Shown in pieces: positions 45,842 through 56,309 of a stretch of 63,725 bases of DNA. How positions within the stretch are numbered: position 1 is the stretch's first letter; each line of letters begins with the position of its first letter. The DNA comes from Burkholderiaceae bacterium (GTDB lineage: Bacteria > Pseudomonadota > Gammaproteobacteria > Burkholderiales > Burkholderiaceae_D), in NCBI GenBank assembly GCA_018882935.1, contig VERA01000004.1, positions 1 to 63,725 on the forward strand, written 5' to 3'. The position numbers were made by a program, and so were the translations under genes. The notes beneath the pieces are model-generated. The model saw only the letters and a program-made list of their open reading frames with translations. It was not told the origin of the DNA and ran no database searches.

Positions 45842-48544
45842 ATGGCAGCGCAAATCGACACCATTCTTTCGCAAGCCGCCAACGACCCTGACGTCATGGA
45901 AACCCGCGAGTGGCTCGATGCCCTTGAATCCGTGATCGAACAAGAGGGCGCTGAACGGGCGCACTATCTGCTCGAGCGTATGGTGGACTTAGCGCGTCGC
46001 CGTGGCGCACATATTCCTTTTTCCAGCAATACCGCTTACGTCAATACGATTCCGGCGCATCTTGGTGAGCACTGCCCGGGTAATCTTGAATACGAAGAGC
46101 GCTTGCGTTCATGGATGCGCTGGAATGCGATGGCGATGGTTGTCAAAGCCAACCGCACGGATGGCGATTTAGGCGGCCATATTTCCAGTTTCGCGTCGCT
46201 GGCGAACATGCTCGGTATTGGCTTCAACCATTTCTGGCATGCGCCTTCCGATAACCACGGCGGCGATCTGCTCTATATACAAGGCCACTCCGCGCCCGGT
46301 ATTTATGCGCGTGCATTTCTTGAGGGTCGTATCACCGAAGAACAAATGCTGAATTTCCGCCGTGAAGTTGACGGCAAAGGCTTGTCTTCTTATCCGCACC
46401 CGAAGCTGATGCCGGAGTTTTGGCAGTTTCCAACGGTGTCGATGGGTCTCGGCCCGATCATGGCGATTTATCAGGCGCGTTTTCTGAAATATCTGCACGC
46501 GCGCCAGATTGCCGATACTGCGAACCGCAAAGTGTGGGCCTTCTGCGGTGATGGCGAAATGGATGAGCCGGAGTCGATGGGTGCGATCGGCATGGCCGGC
46601 CGCGAAATGCTCGATAACCTGGTGTTCGTCATCAACTGTAATTTGCAGCGACTCGATGGACCGGTGCGGGGTAATGGCAAGATCATTCAAGAACTCGAAG
46701 CCGACTTCCGTGGTGCTGGCTGGAATGTGATCAAGGTGATCTGGGGCTCGAACTGGGATGACCTGCTGGCGCGTGACAAAGACGGCGTGCTGCAACGGAT
46801 CATGATGGAAACTGTTGATGGCGAGTACCAGAACTACAAAGCCAAAGACGGCGCGTATGTGCGCAAGCATTTCTTTGGTAAAGACCCGCGTGGTTTGGAG
46901 TTAGTCGCCAACTTGTCGGATGACGATATCTGGCGCTTGCTGCGCGGTGGCCATGACCCGCACAAGATTTACGCCGCTTACAAAGCCGCGCAAGAGCACA
47001 AAGGCTCGCCCACCGTACTGCTGGTAAAAACAGTGAAGGGCTATGGCATGGGCAAGTCGGGTGAGGCGCGCAACACTGCACACCAGACCAAGAAGCTCGA
47101 CGACGAAGCCATTCGCGAAATGCGCGATCGCTTTGGTATACCGATTCCTGATGATCAGCTGCACGAGGTGCCGTTGTTCAAACCCTCCGACGACGCGCCG
47201 GAGATCAAATACCTGCATGAGCGTCGCAAGCAATTGGGGGGTTATCTGCCGCAGCGCCGGCGCAAGGCCGACGAGGTGTTGCCGATACCAGAGCTCTCCG
47301 CGTTTCAGGCAGTGCTTGACCCAACGGCCGAGGGTCGTGAGATCTCTACTACCCAAGCCTATGTGCGTGTGCTGACAGCGCTGCTACGCGACAAGACACT
47401 TGCACCGCGCGTTGTGCCCATCCTGGTCGATGAGGCGCGTACCTTCGGTATGGAAGGTTTCTTCCGTCAGATTGGTATCTTCAGTCAGCAAGGCCAGTTG
47501 TACGAGCCGGTCGATAAAGATCAGGTCAGCTACTACCGCGAGGACAAAGCAGGACAGATTTTGCAAGAGGGTATCAACGAAGCCGGCGCGATGAGCTCGT
47601 GGATTGCTGCTGCGACTTCATACTCGACCAATAACCGGGTAATGATTCCGTTTTATATCTTCTACTCGATGTTCGGTTTGCAGCGCGTTGGTGATCTGGC
47701 ATGGGCTGCGGGTGACATGCGTGCGCGTGGCTTCCTGCTCGGCGGCACCTCTGGCCGCACGACACTCAATGGCGAGGGCTTGCAGCATGAAGATGGGCAT
47801 AGCCACATTTTGGCGTCGACGATTCCGAATTGCATGCCCTATGACCCGACCTTTGCGCATGAAGTTGCAGTCATCATGCATGATGGTCTGAAGCGCATGG
47901 TCGAGAAACAAGAAGATGTGTTCTATTACATCACCCTGATGAACGAAAACTACGCGCATCCGGGTCTCAAGCCCGGTCAGGAAGAAGGCATTTTGAAAGG
48001 CATGTATTTATTACAGCCTTCAGCACAGAAAAAGCCGAAGCTGCGTGTGCAGCTGATGGGTTCCGGCACTATTCTGCGTGAAGTGATTGAAGGTGCGAAG
48101 CTGCTGGAAGACGAGTGGGATGTTGCTGCCGATATCTGGTCTGCGCCGTCGTTTACCCTGCTGGCGCGTGAGGGTCAGGATGCCGATCGTTGGAATATGC
48201 TGAACCCTACTACGAAGCAATCGCGTGTTCCCTTTGTGACGCAGCAACTCAGCGATCATGAAGGCCCGGTGGTTGCGGCAACTGACTACATGCACAGCTA
48301 TGCTGAGCAGATTCGTCCGTTCATGCCAAAGGGCCGCGTTTATCGAGTACTTGGCACCGATGGTTTTGGCCGCTCTGATACACGCGCTAAGCTGCGCGAG
48401 TTTTTTGAGGTGAACCGGCACTACGTCGTGGTTGCAGCGCTGAAAGCACTCGCCGATGACGGTAAGGTCGATGCATCCATCATCGCAAAAGCGATCGCGA
48501 AATACGGCATTGATCCAAGCAAGCCGAATCCGACCACAGTTTAA
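45842..48544 (+). CDS. aceE: Pyruvate dehydrogenase E1 component
   Basis: This thiamine diphosphate enzyme decarboxylates pyruvate and passes the acetyl group to the lipoyl arm of AceF. The 900-residue protein is the homodimeric type. It has the TPP-binding GDGEMDEPES near 235 with the following NCNLQRLDGPVRGN, and the C-terminal transketolase-like domain. I prefer ATG 45842 over 45830 because the first ATG is part of the GGAGAC ribosome site for the second. It heads the aceE-aceF-lpdA operon. Confidence 0.97.
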   Translation: MAAQIDTILSQAANDPDVMETREWLDALESVIEQEGAERAHYLLERMVDLARRRGAHIPFSSNTAYVNTIPAHLGEHCPGNLEYEERLRSWMRWNAMAMVVKANRTDGDLGGHISSFASLANMLGIGFNHFWHAPSDNHGGDLLYIQGHSAPGIYARAFLEGRITEEQMLNFRREVDGKGLSSYPHPKLMPEFWQFPTVSMGLGPIMAIYQARFLKYLHARQIADTANRKVWAFCGDGEMDEPESMGAIGMAGREMLDNLVFVINCNLQRLDGPVRGNGKIIQELEADFRGAGWNVIKVIWGSNWDDLLARDKDGVLQRIMMETVDGEYQNYKAKDGAYVRKHFFGKDPRGLELVANLSDDDIWRLLRGGHDPHKIYAAYKAAQEHKGSPTVLLVKTVKGYGMGKSGEARNTAHQTKKLDDEAIREMRDRFGIPIPDDQLHEVPLFKPSDDAPEIKYLHERRKQLGGYLPQRRRKADEVLPIPELSAFQAVLDPTAEGREISTTQAYVRVLTALLRDKTLAPRVVPILVDEARTFGMEGFFRQIGIFSQQGQLYEPVDKDQVSYYREDKAGQILQEGINEAGAMSSWIAAATSYSTNNRVMIPFYIFYSMFGLQRVGDLAWAAGDMRARGFLLGGTSGRTTLNGEGLQHEDGHSHILASTIPNCMPYDPTFAHEVAVIMHDGLKRMVEKQEDVFYYITLMNENYAHPGLKPGQEEGILKGMYLLQPSAQKKPKLRVQLMGSGTILREVIEGAKLLEDEWDVAADIWSAPSFTLLAREGQDADRWNMLNPTTKQSRVPFVTQQLSDHEGPVVAATDYMHSYAEQIRPFMPKGRVYRVLGTDGFGRSDTRAKLREFFEVNRHYVVVAALKALADDGKVDASIIAKAIAKYGIDPSKPNPTTV

Positions 48545-48553
48545 TGAGAAGAA

Positions 48554-48574
48554 ACGGCAGCGATTTGCTGCCGT
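48554..48574 (+). other. Intercistronic hairpin between aceE and aceF
   Basis: ACGGCAGC (48554-48561) and GCTGCCGT (48567-48574) form a perfect 8-bp stem with a GATTT loop. It begins 10 nt after the aceE stop, and the following bases are only loosely T-rich. It could adjust the ratio of E1 to E2 by partial termination or RNA protection. Confidence 0.5.
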
Positions 48575-48628
48575 CTTCGCCGCTTTATATTCTGCAGCGG
48601 CCCTCACCAGAAACACGGAGCAAAAACA

Positions 48629-50011
48629 ATGAGCCAAATCGAAGTCAAGGTCCCGGATATCGGCGACTTCAAAGAGGTGGAGGTGATCGAGTTACTGGTC
48701 AAGCCGGGCGATACGGTTCAGGCTGAGCAGTCGCTGATCACAGTCGAGTCGGACAAAGCCAGCATGGAAATTCCCAGCAGCGCAGCTGGCGTAGTCAAAG
48801 AGCTGAAGGTCAAGCTGGGCGATAAAGTCGCCGAGGGCTCTTTAGTACTTCTGCTTGAGGTGAGCGACGCTGCGTCCGCACCAGCGCCAGCACCAGCACC
48901 AGCATCATCACCCACGGCCACTGCAGCGCCAGCGAGCGTACCGGCGGCACCTGCCGCACATGCAGCCAGCGCGAGTGCGGCAGCAGCAGTCGGCTCAGGC
49001 ACACTAGCCTCGGCGGCGAGTGCCGCGCCAGTAACTGCAGTACCGGCGACTACCGCGTCTGCCCATAGTGCTACTGCCGCAGCATCCAACGGTCAAAAGC
49101 CGCACGCATCACCCTCCGTCAGAAAATTTGCACGCGAGCTCGGCGTTGATTTGGTGCGTGTATCCGGTAGTGGCCCCAAGGGTCGGATCCTGATTGAAGA
49201 TGTGCAAGGCTTCGTCAAAGGAGTGATGGCGAGTGGCGCTACAGCGCCGGCTGCATCGGGTGGCGGTGCCGCGCTCGGCTTGTTACCGTGGCCATCGCTT
49301 GATTTCTCTAAGTTTGGTGATACATCGCTCGAGCCGCTTTCCCGCATCAAGAAAATCAGCGGCCCGAATTTGCACCGCAACTGGGTGATGATTCCGCATG
49401 TGACGCAATTTGATCAGGCAGATATCACCGAGCTGGAAGAATTCCGCAAGAGCGCCAATGAGTCGCTCGCAAAATCCGGCGTGAAACTCACCATGCTGGC
49501 ATTTGTGATCAAAGCCAGCGTCTCTGCATTGAAAAAATATCCGGCCTTTAATGCCTCGCTGGATGCGGGCGGTGAGAACCTCATCCTTAAACACTTCTAT
49601 AACATCGGCTTTGCTGCAGATACGCCAAATGGGTTGGTAGTGCCTGTGATCAAAAATGCCGATCAAAAAGGGCTGTCACACATCGCGAAAGAAATGGGTG
49701 AGTTGTCAGCGCAAGCGCGTGAGGGCAAGCTCAAGCCTGCCGATATGCAGGGCGCTACCTTCACAATTTCTTCACTCGGTGGTATCGGCGGAACATCGTT
49801 CACACCGATTATCAACGCGCCCGAAGTGGCGATTCTGGGTTTGTCAAAATCCGAGATCAAGCCGGTATGGGATGGTAAGGCCTTTGCGCCGCGTTTGATG
49901 CTGCCGATGTCGCTATCGTATGACCACCGAGTCATTGATGGTGCGTTGGGTGCGCGTTTTACGGTCTATCTCGGCGAGGTACTCGCTGATATGCGCAAGA
50001 CGCTGCTGTGA
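48629..50011 (+). CDS. aceF: Pyruvate dehydrogenase E2, dihydrolipoyl acetyltransferase
   Basis: This is the core of the complex, transferring acetyl to CoA. The 460-residue protein has one N-terminal lipoyl domain with the lysine in ESDKASME (near 43), then an Ala/Pro/Ser linker (about 78-150) encoded by GC-rich imperfect repeats. The E1/E3-binding domain follows (ASPSVRKFARELGVDL, near 155), then the catalytic domain ending SYDHRVIDGALGARF with the active histidine. E. coli has three lipoyl domains; one is usual in this group. Confidence 0.96.
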   Translation: MSQIEVKVPDIGDFKEVEVIELLVKPGDTVQAEQSLITVESDKASMEIPSSAAGVVKELKVKLGDKVAEGSLVLLLEVSDAASAPAPAPAPASSPTATAAPASVPAAPAAHAASASAAAAVGSGTLASAASAAPVTAVPATTASAHSATAAASNGQKPHASPSVRKFARELGVDLVRVSGSGPKGRILIEDVQGFVKGVMASGATAPAASGGGAALGLLPWPSLDFSKFGDTSLEPLSRIKKISGPNLHRNWVMIPHVTQFDQADITELEEFRKSANESLAKSGVKLTMLAFVIKASVSALKKYPAFNASLDAGGENLILKHFYNIGFAADTPNGLVVPVIKNADQKGLSHIAKEMGELSAQAREGKLKPADMQGATFTISSLGGIGGTSFTPIINAPEVAILGLSKSEIKPVWDGKAFAPRLMLPMSLSYDHRVIDGALGARFTVYLGEVLADMRKTLL

Positions 50012-50120
50012 GATTGCGTTAGGACGACTACGTACTTTCTAAGGTAAAAGAAATCGCCAATAGGTTTGTGACCCAGCCGCGACTGCCAGACACGCATCAT
50101 CAAGAATAACGGAGTGAATA

Positions 50121-51935
50121 ATGAGCGCCATTGAAATCAAAGTGCCGGATATTGGCGATTTCAAGGAGGTTGAAGTCATTGAATTGCTTGTAAAGCCGGG
50201 CGACACAGTGCAGCTTGAGCAATCGCTTATCACGGTGGAGTCTGACAAGGCCAGCATGGAGATTCCCAGCAGTGCTGCTGGCGTCGTCAAATCCTTGCTC
50301 GTTAAAATCGGCGACAAGGTATCCGAGGGCTCATCGATTCTTGTGCTTGAGTCGGTGGAAAGTGTGGCAAGTGTGAGCGCACCAGCAGCATCTACCCCGA
50401 CGAATATTTCTGCAGCGTTGACCTCTTCGCCGCCGCCCGCACCTGCTGTGGCACCGATACCTTCAGCTTTGCCTGCAGCAAATGTCATTGCGCCGACGGC
50501 ATCGAGTTTTTCAGGGTCGGCTGATATCGAATGCGACACCCTGGTACTTGGCGCCGGGCCCGGTGGCTACACCGCTGCATTTCGAGCGGCAGACCTCGGT
50601 CAGAAAGTCGTTTTGGTTGAGCGCTATCCAACATTGGGTGGTGTTTGCTTGAATGTGGGCTGCATACCTTCTAAAGCTTTATTGCATGCAGCAAAGGTCA
50701 TTACCGAAGCCGACGAGATGTCGCACTTCGGTATCAAGCTCGGCAAGCCCGAGATTGACCTTAATTCGCTGCGTGGTTGGAAAGAAAGCGTCATCAAAAA
50801 ACTGACGGGCGGCCTCTCTGGTTTGGCCAAGGCGCGCAAAGTACAAGTTGTACAGGGCAAAGGTGGGTTCACATCCTCTAACTCGCTGAGCGTCGAAACT
50901 GCTGAAGGCGTGAAAACCATCGGCTTCAAGAATGCCATCATTGCTGCTGGCTCATCAGTGGTGAAGATACCGGGTTTTCCGTACGATGATCCGCGCTTGG
51001 TCGATTCGACCGGTGCACTCGAATTGCGTCAGATACCGAAGCGCATGCTGGTCATCGGTGGTGGCATCATCGGTCTTGAGATGGCCTGCGTTTATGATGC
51101 GCTGGGTTCGAAAGTATCCGTCGTTGAATTCGCTGATGGGCTGATTCCTGCAGCCGATCGCGATATCGTCAAGCCGCTGCAAAAGCGCATTGAGAAACGC
51201 TACGAAGCCATCATGCTCAAGACCAAGGTCACCAAGCTGGAGGCGCGCGCCAATGGTTTGCTCGCCAGCTTTGAGGGTGACAATGCTCCTGCCGAGCCTC
51301 AGCTATATGACATGGTGCTACTGGCTGTAGGCCGCCGCCCGAACGGCAAAGAGATTGCAGCGGATAAAGCCGGTGTGATTGTGAATGAGCGTGGCTTCAT
51401 TCCCGTTGACCGGCAGCAGCGTACCAATGTGCCGAACATCTTTGCGATTGGCGATATCTGCGGCGACCCCATGCTCGCGCACAAGGCAACCAACGAAGCT
51501 AAGGTGGCGGCGGAAGTCATCGCCGGGCACAAGGTTGCGTTTGATGCGATGACGATTCCCTCGGTAGCGTATACCGACCCTGAAATTGCCTGGATGGGCC
51601 TCACCGAGGCCGAGGCCAAAGCCAAAGGCATTCCATTCGAGAAGGCCAACTTCCCGTGGGCTGCAAGTGGCCGTGCGTTGGCCATGGGCCGTGATGATGG
51701 CATGACGAAATTGCTTTGGGATCCAACCACCAAGCGCATCATTGGTGCAGGTATCGTCGGCGTGAACGCAGGCGAGTTACTGGCTGAGACTGTGTTGGCG
51801 ATGGAGATGGGTGCCGATCTGGAAGACTTGGCTTTGACGGTTCATGCGCATCCCACCCTATCAGAGACACCGATGTTTGCGGCTGAGATGGGCTTAGGCA
51901 GTATTACCGACCTGTACATTCCGGCAAAAAAATAA
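50121..51935 (+). CDS. lpdA: Dihydrolipoamide dehydrogenase with N-terminal lipoyl domain
   Basis: This flavoprotein reoxidises the lipoyl arms of the complex with NAD. The 604-residue protein is longer than the usual ~475 because residues 1-78 form a lipoyl domain nearly identical to that of AceF. A Pro/Ala linker follows to about residue 130. The enzyme proper has the redox-active disulfide [13 protein letters not shown] near residue 178, two dinucleotide folds and the C-terminal HAHPTLSET histidine. The fused form is known in Burkholderiales. It ends the operon. Confidence 0.96.
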   Translation: MSAIEIKVPDIGDFKEVEVIELLVKPGDTVQLEQSLITVESDKASMEIPSSAAGVVKSLLVKIGDKVSEGSSILVLESVESVASVSAPAASTPTNISAALTSSPPPAPAVAPIPSALPAANVIAPTASSFSGSADIECDTLVLGAGPGGYTAAFRAADLGQKVVLVERYPTLGGVCLNVGCIPSKALLHAAKVITEADEMSHFGIKLGKPEIDLNSLRGWKESVIKKLTGGLSGLAKARKVQVVQGKGGFTSSNSLSVETAEGVKTIGFKNAIIAAGSSVVKIPGFPYDDPRLVDSTGALELRQIPKRMLVIGGGIIGLEMACVYDALGSKVSVVEFADGLIPAADRDIVKPLQKRIEKRYEAIMLKTKVTKLEARANGLLASFEGDNAPAEPQLYDMVLLAVGRRPNGKEIAADKAGVIVNERGFIPVDRQQRTNVPNIFAIGDICGDPMLAHKATNEAKVAAEVIAGHKVAFDAMTIPSVAYTDPEIAWMGLTEAEAKAKGIPFEKANFPWAASGRALAMGRDDGMTKLLWDPTTKRIIGAGIVGVNAGELLAETVLAMEMGADLEDLALTVHAHPTLSETPMFAAEMGLGSITDLYIPAKK

Positions 51936-52088
51936 ACGGTAACTCAGCAATAGCGCATCGATATCCCTCGGGAATTCAGGGTAGCGATACTCGGAAGATG
52001 GTGGCCAGAATTCACTGCAGTATTGCAGAGGATGTTGATGTTTACCGAGACCATACCTGTTCGCATTAGCGTACTACTCAGTAAAGCA

Positions 52089-53312
52089 TCAATGAGCCTG
52101 AGTGATCACGTCAGATAGCAACGCCAGCATCAGATCAATTTCTTCTGTCGTCACATTCAGTGCCGACATGAAGCGCAGTAAATCCGGACGTGGTGAATTG
52201 AGTAGCAGGCCCTGCGGCTCGAGGTCGCGTGCGATCTCGACGATCTTGCCGCCGATGGGTTTGCCTAGCTTCAGCGCGCGCAGCAAACCCTCACCACGTT
52301 CGCCTTCCAAACCGTGTTTATCCGATAAACGCAGCAAGCCGTCACGCAGGTAATTGCCTTTGTCCGTCACCGACTGCAGAAAGCCGGGCTTGAGCAATTC
52401 TTCCAGCACGGCGATACCGGCTGCGGTCATGAGCGGATTGCCGTTATACGTGCCACCCTGATCACCGGGTTCGAACACGGCAAACGCTTCTTTGCAGAGC
52501 AAGGCTGAGAGTGGCACACCACCACCGATGCCTTTACCCAGCGTCATGATGTCGGGTTCGATATCTGACAGTTGATAGGCAAACAGTTTGCCCGTACGGC
52601 CCATGCCTGCCTGCACTTCGTCGACAATCAGCAGCAGGTTGTGCTTGGTGGTCAGTGCGCGCAAGCCTTGCATGAATTCTTTGGTGGCGGGGATGACCCC
52701 ACCCTCGCCTTGTACCGGCTCGAGCATCACGGCGACGGTGTGTTTGCCAATTAATGCCTCAACGCTGGCGAGATTATTCAGCTCAGCTTTGGGAAAGCCC
52801 GGCACTTGCGGCGCGAACATGGTGTCCCAGCCTTCTTTGCCGGAGGCCGACATAGTGGCCAGTGTGCGACCGTGAAAGCTGTGCTCAAAGGTAATGATCT
52901 CGAAGCGGTTTTCGCCAGCGGCATTCTTGTTGAGCTTGCCCCATTTGCGCGCCAGCTTGATCGCACCTTCGTTGGCTTCAGCGCCGCTGTTGGCGAAGAA
53001 CACCCGATCAAAGCAGGAGTGCTCGGTCAGCATTGCAGCAAGCTTGATCGAGGGCTCGTTAAAAAAAGCGGGCGAGGGGTTAATGACCTTTTTTGCCTGC
53101 GCCACCAATGCATCTTGCAAGCACTGTGGCGAGTGACCGAGGCAGTTCACCGCCCAGCCCTGCAGCCAGTCGAGATAACGCTTGCCGTTATGGTCGGTCA
53201 GCCACATGCCGCCGCCTTCGGTGAATACCAGCGGCGGCCGGTTGGTGATGTACAGCAGCGCCTCGGTCGGGTACTGGGTGAAGGCGGTATTCAGAGATTC
53301 TGGTTTATTCAT
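52089..53312 (-). CDS. argD: Acetylornithine aminotransferase
   Basis: This class III PLP transaminase acts in arginine synthesis (N-acetylglutamate semialdehyde to N-acetylornithine) and often in lysine synthesis. The 407-residue protein has [20 protein letters not shown] near 105, the [15 protein letters not shown] region near 225 and the PLP lysine in [11 protein letters not shown] near 257. The text fits ArgD better than ornithine or GABA transaminase. It follows the AscD-type reductase gene by 14 nt on the same strand. Confidence 0.9.
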   Translation of the reverse strand: MNKPESLNTAFTQYPTEALLYITNRPPLVFTEGGGMWLTDHNGKRYLDWLQGWAVNCLGHSPQCLQDALVAQAKKVINPSPAFFNEPSIKLAAMLTEHSCFDRVFFANSGAEANEGAIKLARKWGKLNKNAAGENRFEIITFEHSFHGRTLATMSASGKEGWDTMFAPQVPGFPKAELNNLASVEALIGKHTVAVMLEPVQGEGGVIPATKEFMQGLRALTTKHNLLLIVDEVQAGMGRTGKLFAYQLSDIEPDIMTLGKGIGGGVPLSALLCKEAFAVFEPGDQGGTYNGNPLMTAAGIAVLEELLKPGFLQSVTDKGNYLRDGLLRLSDKHGLEGERGEGLLRALKLGKPIGGKIVEIARDLEPQGLLLNSPRPDLLRFMSALNVTTEEIDLMLALLSDVITQAH

Positions 53313-53326
53313 GGCAGTGTCGAGTG

Positions 53327-54361
53327 TCAGGCGACGGTGTCCGCAAGGTCAGCTTCCGAGGTAAATGCATCCGCATAAAACTCGTCTGCAGGTAGCTGGC
53401 ATTGGCTAGTGAAATCTGCTTGTGCAGAATCGATCACGATTGGCGCGCCGCAGGCATAGACCTGATACCCGGAGAGATCAGGCACATCTTCCATCACCGC
53501 GCGATGCACAAAGCCGGTACGGCCCGTCCAATCGTCTTCTGGCAACGCATCAGATACCACAGGGATGTAGCGGAAGTTGGGCAGGCTCTGCGCCCAAGAC
53601 TCGCACAGCGCGTGCATGTAAAGATCTTTCGGTCGCCGGCCACCCCAATACAGCGTGATCGGGCGTGTCGATGCTGTGTGCGCCCAGTGCTCCACAATCG
53701 CCTTGATCGGGGCAAAGCCGGTACCCGAGGCTAGCAGCACGATAGGCTTGTTCGAATCTTCGCGCAAAAAGAAGGTACCTAGCGGGCCTTCGAAGCGGAG
53801 AATATCTTTTTCTTTCATGGCACCGAACACGTGATCGGTAAATACGCCGCCCGGCATATGACGAATATGCAGCGTCAGTAACTCATCGGCATGGGGCGGC
53901 GTTGCAATGCTGTAGGCGCGGCGCTTGCCATCTTTGAGCAAGAACTCGACATACTGTCCGGCTTTGTATTGCAGCCGCTCGGTGGCCGGTAGTTGCAGCG
54001 ACATCAGCATCACATCATCAACAGCACGCTCCAGCCGCGCAACGCGAACCGGAATTTTTTTGATCGGGAAGTCGCCAACGCCGAGCACCTCGCGCGCCTC
54101 GATGCTGATATCCGATTGCGGCACGGCGCAGCAGAACAGGGTCTGACCGGCGGCCTCTTCATCAGCAGACAGTGCGCGCGGTTGATGGGGCCCGAGTTCT
54201 ACGTTACCCGACACGAGCTTGCCTTTGCAGCTGCCGCATGCGCCATTCTTGCAGCCGTACGGTAGCTGCACGCCGGCGCGCATCGCAGCCGCGAGGATGG
54301 TTTCTCCGGCCTCGCAGCTGAACTGCCGGCCACTTGGATTAACACTGACTTGGAACGTCAT
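53327..54361 (-). CDS. NAD(P)H-flavin/ferredoxin reductase, AscD-like (CDP-6-deoxyglucoseen reductase type)
   Basis: The 344-residue protein joins an N-terminal plant-type 2Fe-2S domain (Cys37, Cys42, Cys45 in [10 protein letters not shown], fourth Cys near 77) to an FAD domain ([10 protein letters not shown] near 150) and an NAD domain ([16 protein letters not shown] near 210). This is the layout of AscD/CDP-6-deoxy-delta-3,4-glucoseen reductase. In most Betaproteobacteria it is a general electron-transfer partner of unknown substrate, and no deoxysugar genes are near. It starts 12 nt from the divergent SDR gene. Confidence 0.85.
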   Translation of the reverse strand: MTFQVSVNPSGRQFSCEAGETILAAAMRAGVQLPYGCKNGACGSCKGKLVSGNVELGPHQPRALSADEEAAGQTLFCCAVPQSDISIEAREVLGVGDFPIKKIPVRVARLERAVDDVMLMSLQLPATERLQYKAGQYVEFLLKDGKRRAYSIATPPHADELLTLHIRHMPGGVFTDHVFGAMKEKDILRFEGPLGTFFLREDSNKPIVLLASGTGFAPIKAIVEHWAHTASTRPITLYWGGRRPKDLYMHALCESWAQSLPNFRYIPVVSDALPEDDWTGRTGFVHRAVMEDVPDLSGYQVYACGAPIVIDSAQADFTSQCQLPADEFYADAFTSEADLADTVA

Positions 54362-54373
54362 ACAATCTCTGGC

Positions 54374-55258
54374 ATGAAAACTTTGAATAAATTCGGCAAG
54401 CCGCGTCTGTTAATCATCGGTTGCGGTGATGTTGGCATGCGCCTGCTACCGATGCTCAGGGACCGCTTTCGGGTTTTTGCAGTCACCAGTCAGGCACAGC
54501 GCTTGAGGGAGCTGAGCGAGCAGGGCGCTATTGGCATTGTCGCCAGTCTTGATCATCCCGAGCAGCTGCACCGCTTGCGTGGCCTTGCTGACACTGTCGT
54601 ACACCTGGCACCGCCGCCCGCTGAGGGAGCGACTGACCAACGCACACGCCATTTGCTGCGCATTTTACCGCGTGGCGGCAGATTGGTTTATGTCAGTACC
54701 ACCGGCGTTTACGGTGACTGCGGGGGCGAGCAGTTTGACGAGACCCGACCGGTCGCGCCGGGGAATGCACGCGCGGTGCGGCGGGTGGATGCTGAGCGTG
54801 TACTGCGGCAGTGGGCGCTGCGGGCACATGCGCGGCTGTCAATCTTGCGGGTGCCGGGCATTTATGCCGCAGATCGCCTACCGCTCGAAAGGCTGCGGCA
54901 GGGCACGCCTGCGCTATACGCCGAAGACGATGTCTACACCAACCATATCCATGCCGATGATCTGGCGCGCATCATTGCACTGACCTTGCGCCGTGGGGCC
55001 TCGCAGCGCGTGTACCACACGGTGGATGATTCGGACATGAAGATGGGTGAGTACTTTGATGCCGTGGCGGATGCTTTTGGTTTGGTACGGCCGCCGCGGG
55101 TTTCGCGTAGTGAGCTTGCATCCCAAGTATCGCCGATGCTGCTGTCATTCATGTCGGAGTCGCGACGTTTGCGCAACGACAGGATGCAGCATGAGCTGGG
55201 TGTTCGTTTGAACTATCCTACGGTAGGATTATTTCTCAAGCAGCTATCCAGAGACTAA
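54374..55258 (+). CDS. SDR-family NAD(P)-binding epimerase-like protein (YeeZ-like)
   Basis: The 294-residue protein has a Rossmann start RLLIIGCGDVGMRLLPML near residue 9-26, and the text VVHLAPPP and LVYVSTTGVYGD, as in atypical extended SDRs such as YeeZ. The catalytic Tyr-x3-Lys pair is not preserved in normal form, as the Tyr of VYGD is followed by no lysine at +4. It may therefore bind nucleotide without usual epimerase chemistry. ATG 54374 is chosen because the upstream ATG at 54350 lies inside the divergent gene. Confidence 0.8.
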   Translation: MKTLNKFGKPRLLIIGCGDVGMRLLPMLRDRFRVFAVTSQAQRLRELSEQGAIGIVASLDHPEQLHRLRGLADTVVHLAPPPAEGATDQRTRHLLRILPRGGRLVYVSTTGVYGDCGGEQFDETRPVAPGNARAVRRVDAERVLRQWALRAHARLSILRVPGIYAADRLPLERLRQGTPALYAEDDVYTNHIHADDLARIIALTLRRGASQRVYHTVDDSDMKMGEYFDAVADAFGLVRPPRVSRSELASQVSPMLLSFMSESRRLRNDRMQHELGVRLNYPTVGLFLKQLSRD

Positions 55259-55272
55259 AGCTACTATTCAAG

Positions 55273-55338
55273 CTCAACTTCAACCTCAACTTCAACCTCA
55301 ACTTCAACCTCAACTTCAACCTCAACTTCAACCTCAAC
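55273..55338. repeat. 12-bp minisatellite, 5.5 perfect copies
   Basis: CTCAACTTCAAC repeats head to tail without error from 55273 to 55332, with a final half copy to 55338. The inner period is 6 (YTCAAC). It begins 14 nt after the SDR stop and sits between two convergent genes. Perfect copies imply recent slippage. No start-bearing ORF includes it. Confidence 0.92.
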
Positions 55339-55421
55339 TAAAACATCGCCAGTCCAGATTGGTTCTGGTGCGAGATTAAATGCGATGCATAAAGCACCGC
55401 TGGCATTTGTACTGAAGCCTT

Positions 55422-56186
55422 TCAGCCAGCTTCCAATACTGTCTTGATGTCATTAAGCCACGCAAGCGCGGGTAGCTTGGTACTCACGCGTATCGTGGTT
55501 GCGCGCTGGTATAAATTTGCAAAATCAAAAATGGGCGCGGATTTGAAGCAAATCACCACGACATTACCTTGGTGTACCTCAGGCAGTGCCAGCACATGAT
55601 CAAAGGCGGTATGAATTGCTGCAATATTTTTTTTGAAGCTGGGATGATCGCCAAATAGATTAATCGTGGCGATACCCTTGCTGTTAAGGCATTGTGCGCA
55701 GGCGCGGTAAAACTCAGGCGTATCCAGCACCGGGCCGCGCGCGCTCGCGTCGTATAAATCAATTTGTAGAACATCTAACGTATGACGATTAGCAGGGTCA
55801 TTGACGAATAAGTCAGCATCCTGCTGAATGACATGTAAGCGCTCATCATTCGCTGGCAGCCGAAACATCGTGCGGCATACCTCGATCACATGCGGGTTTA
55901 ATTCAACGGCGGTAATCTGTGCTTCAGGGTACTCCCGGTAGCAGAATTTTGTTAACGCAGCTGTGCCTAATCCAAGCTGAGCAATATGCTGCGGCTGTTC
56001 CATGAATAGCATCCAGGCCATCATCTGCTGTGTGTACTCCAACTCGATCCAATACGGTCGTCGAACCCGCATAGCGCCTTGCACCCACTCGGTACCAAAG
56101 TGCAGGTAGCGCACCCCCTCTTGTTCCGACAGGGTGACAGGCTCGAACTTTGGTGCTCGATTCTTTTTGGATGTGGCAGGTTTCAT
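55422..56186 (-). CDS. Spermidine synthase-like methyltransferase-fold protein
   Basis: The 254-residue protein has the SpeE-type fold: AQLGLGTAALTKF (glycine motif, near 70), ITAVELNPHVIEVCR (ribose-binding acid, near 95), and LQIDLYDASARGP (near 142), in the place of the catalytic aspartate region. It is shorter than true spermidine synthase, and the N-terminal beta domain is reduced, so polyamine synthesis is not certain. Such SpeE-like proteins are common in Betaproteobacteria beside unrelated genes. Confidence 0.8.
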   Translation of the reverse strand: MKPATSKKNRAPKFEPVTLSEQEGVRYLHFGTEWVQGAMRVRRPYWIELEYTQQMMAWMLFMEQPQHIAQLGLGTAALTKFCYREYPEAQITAVELNPHVIEVCRTMFRLPANDERLHVIQQDADLFVNDPANRHTLDVLQIDLYDASARGPVLDTPEFYRACAQCLNSKGIATINLFGDHPSFKKNIAAIHTAFDHVLALPEVHQGNVVVICFKSAPIFDFANLYQRATTIRVSTKLPALAWLNDIKTVLEAG

Positions 56187-56309
56187 TAGACGCAGTGGCG
56201 TGCCGGGCAGAAGCGTAGTCTGCGAGGCATTTTTTGAATGGAGGCTAGCCCCGATTTGGGCAGGGTAGAATCGACAGTACCATTATTCAAGTTTCGGAGG
56301 CAATTGATC

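Noticed and set aside
46169-46870. 233-residue minus-strand ORF inside aceE
   Set aside because: Antisense to the TPP-binding region of a certain gene, with no ribosome site or recognisable domain.
48718-49089. Ala-rich minus-strand ORF over the AceF linker
   Set aside because: The Ala/Gly/Val composition is produced by the Ala/Pro linker repeats on the other strand.
55273-55338. CRISPR-like array
   Set aside because: The copies are directly adjacent with no spacers, and the unit is only 12 bp.
55262-55450. Minus-strand frame encoding an alternating Val-Glu tail through the minisatellite
   Set aside because: It has no ATG, GTG or TTG start after the preceding stop, and it begins inside the end of the spermidine-synthase-like gene. 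The VE pattern is a by-product of the repeat.
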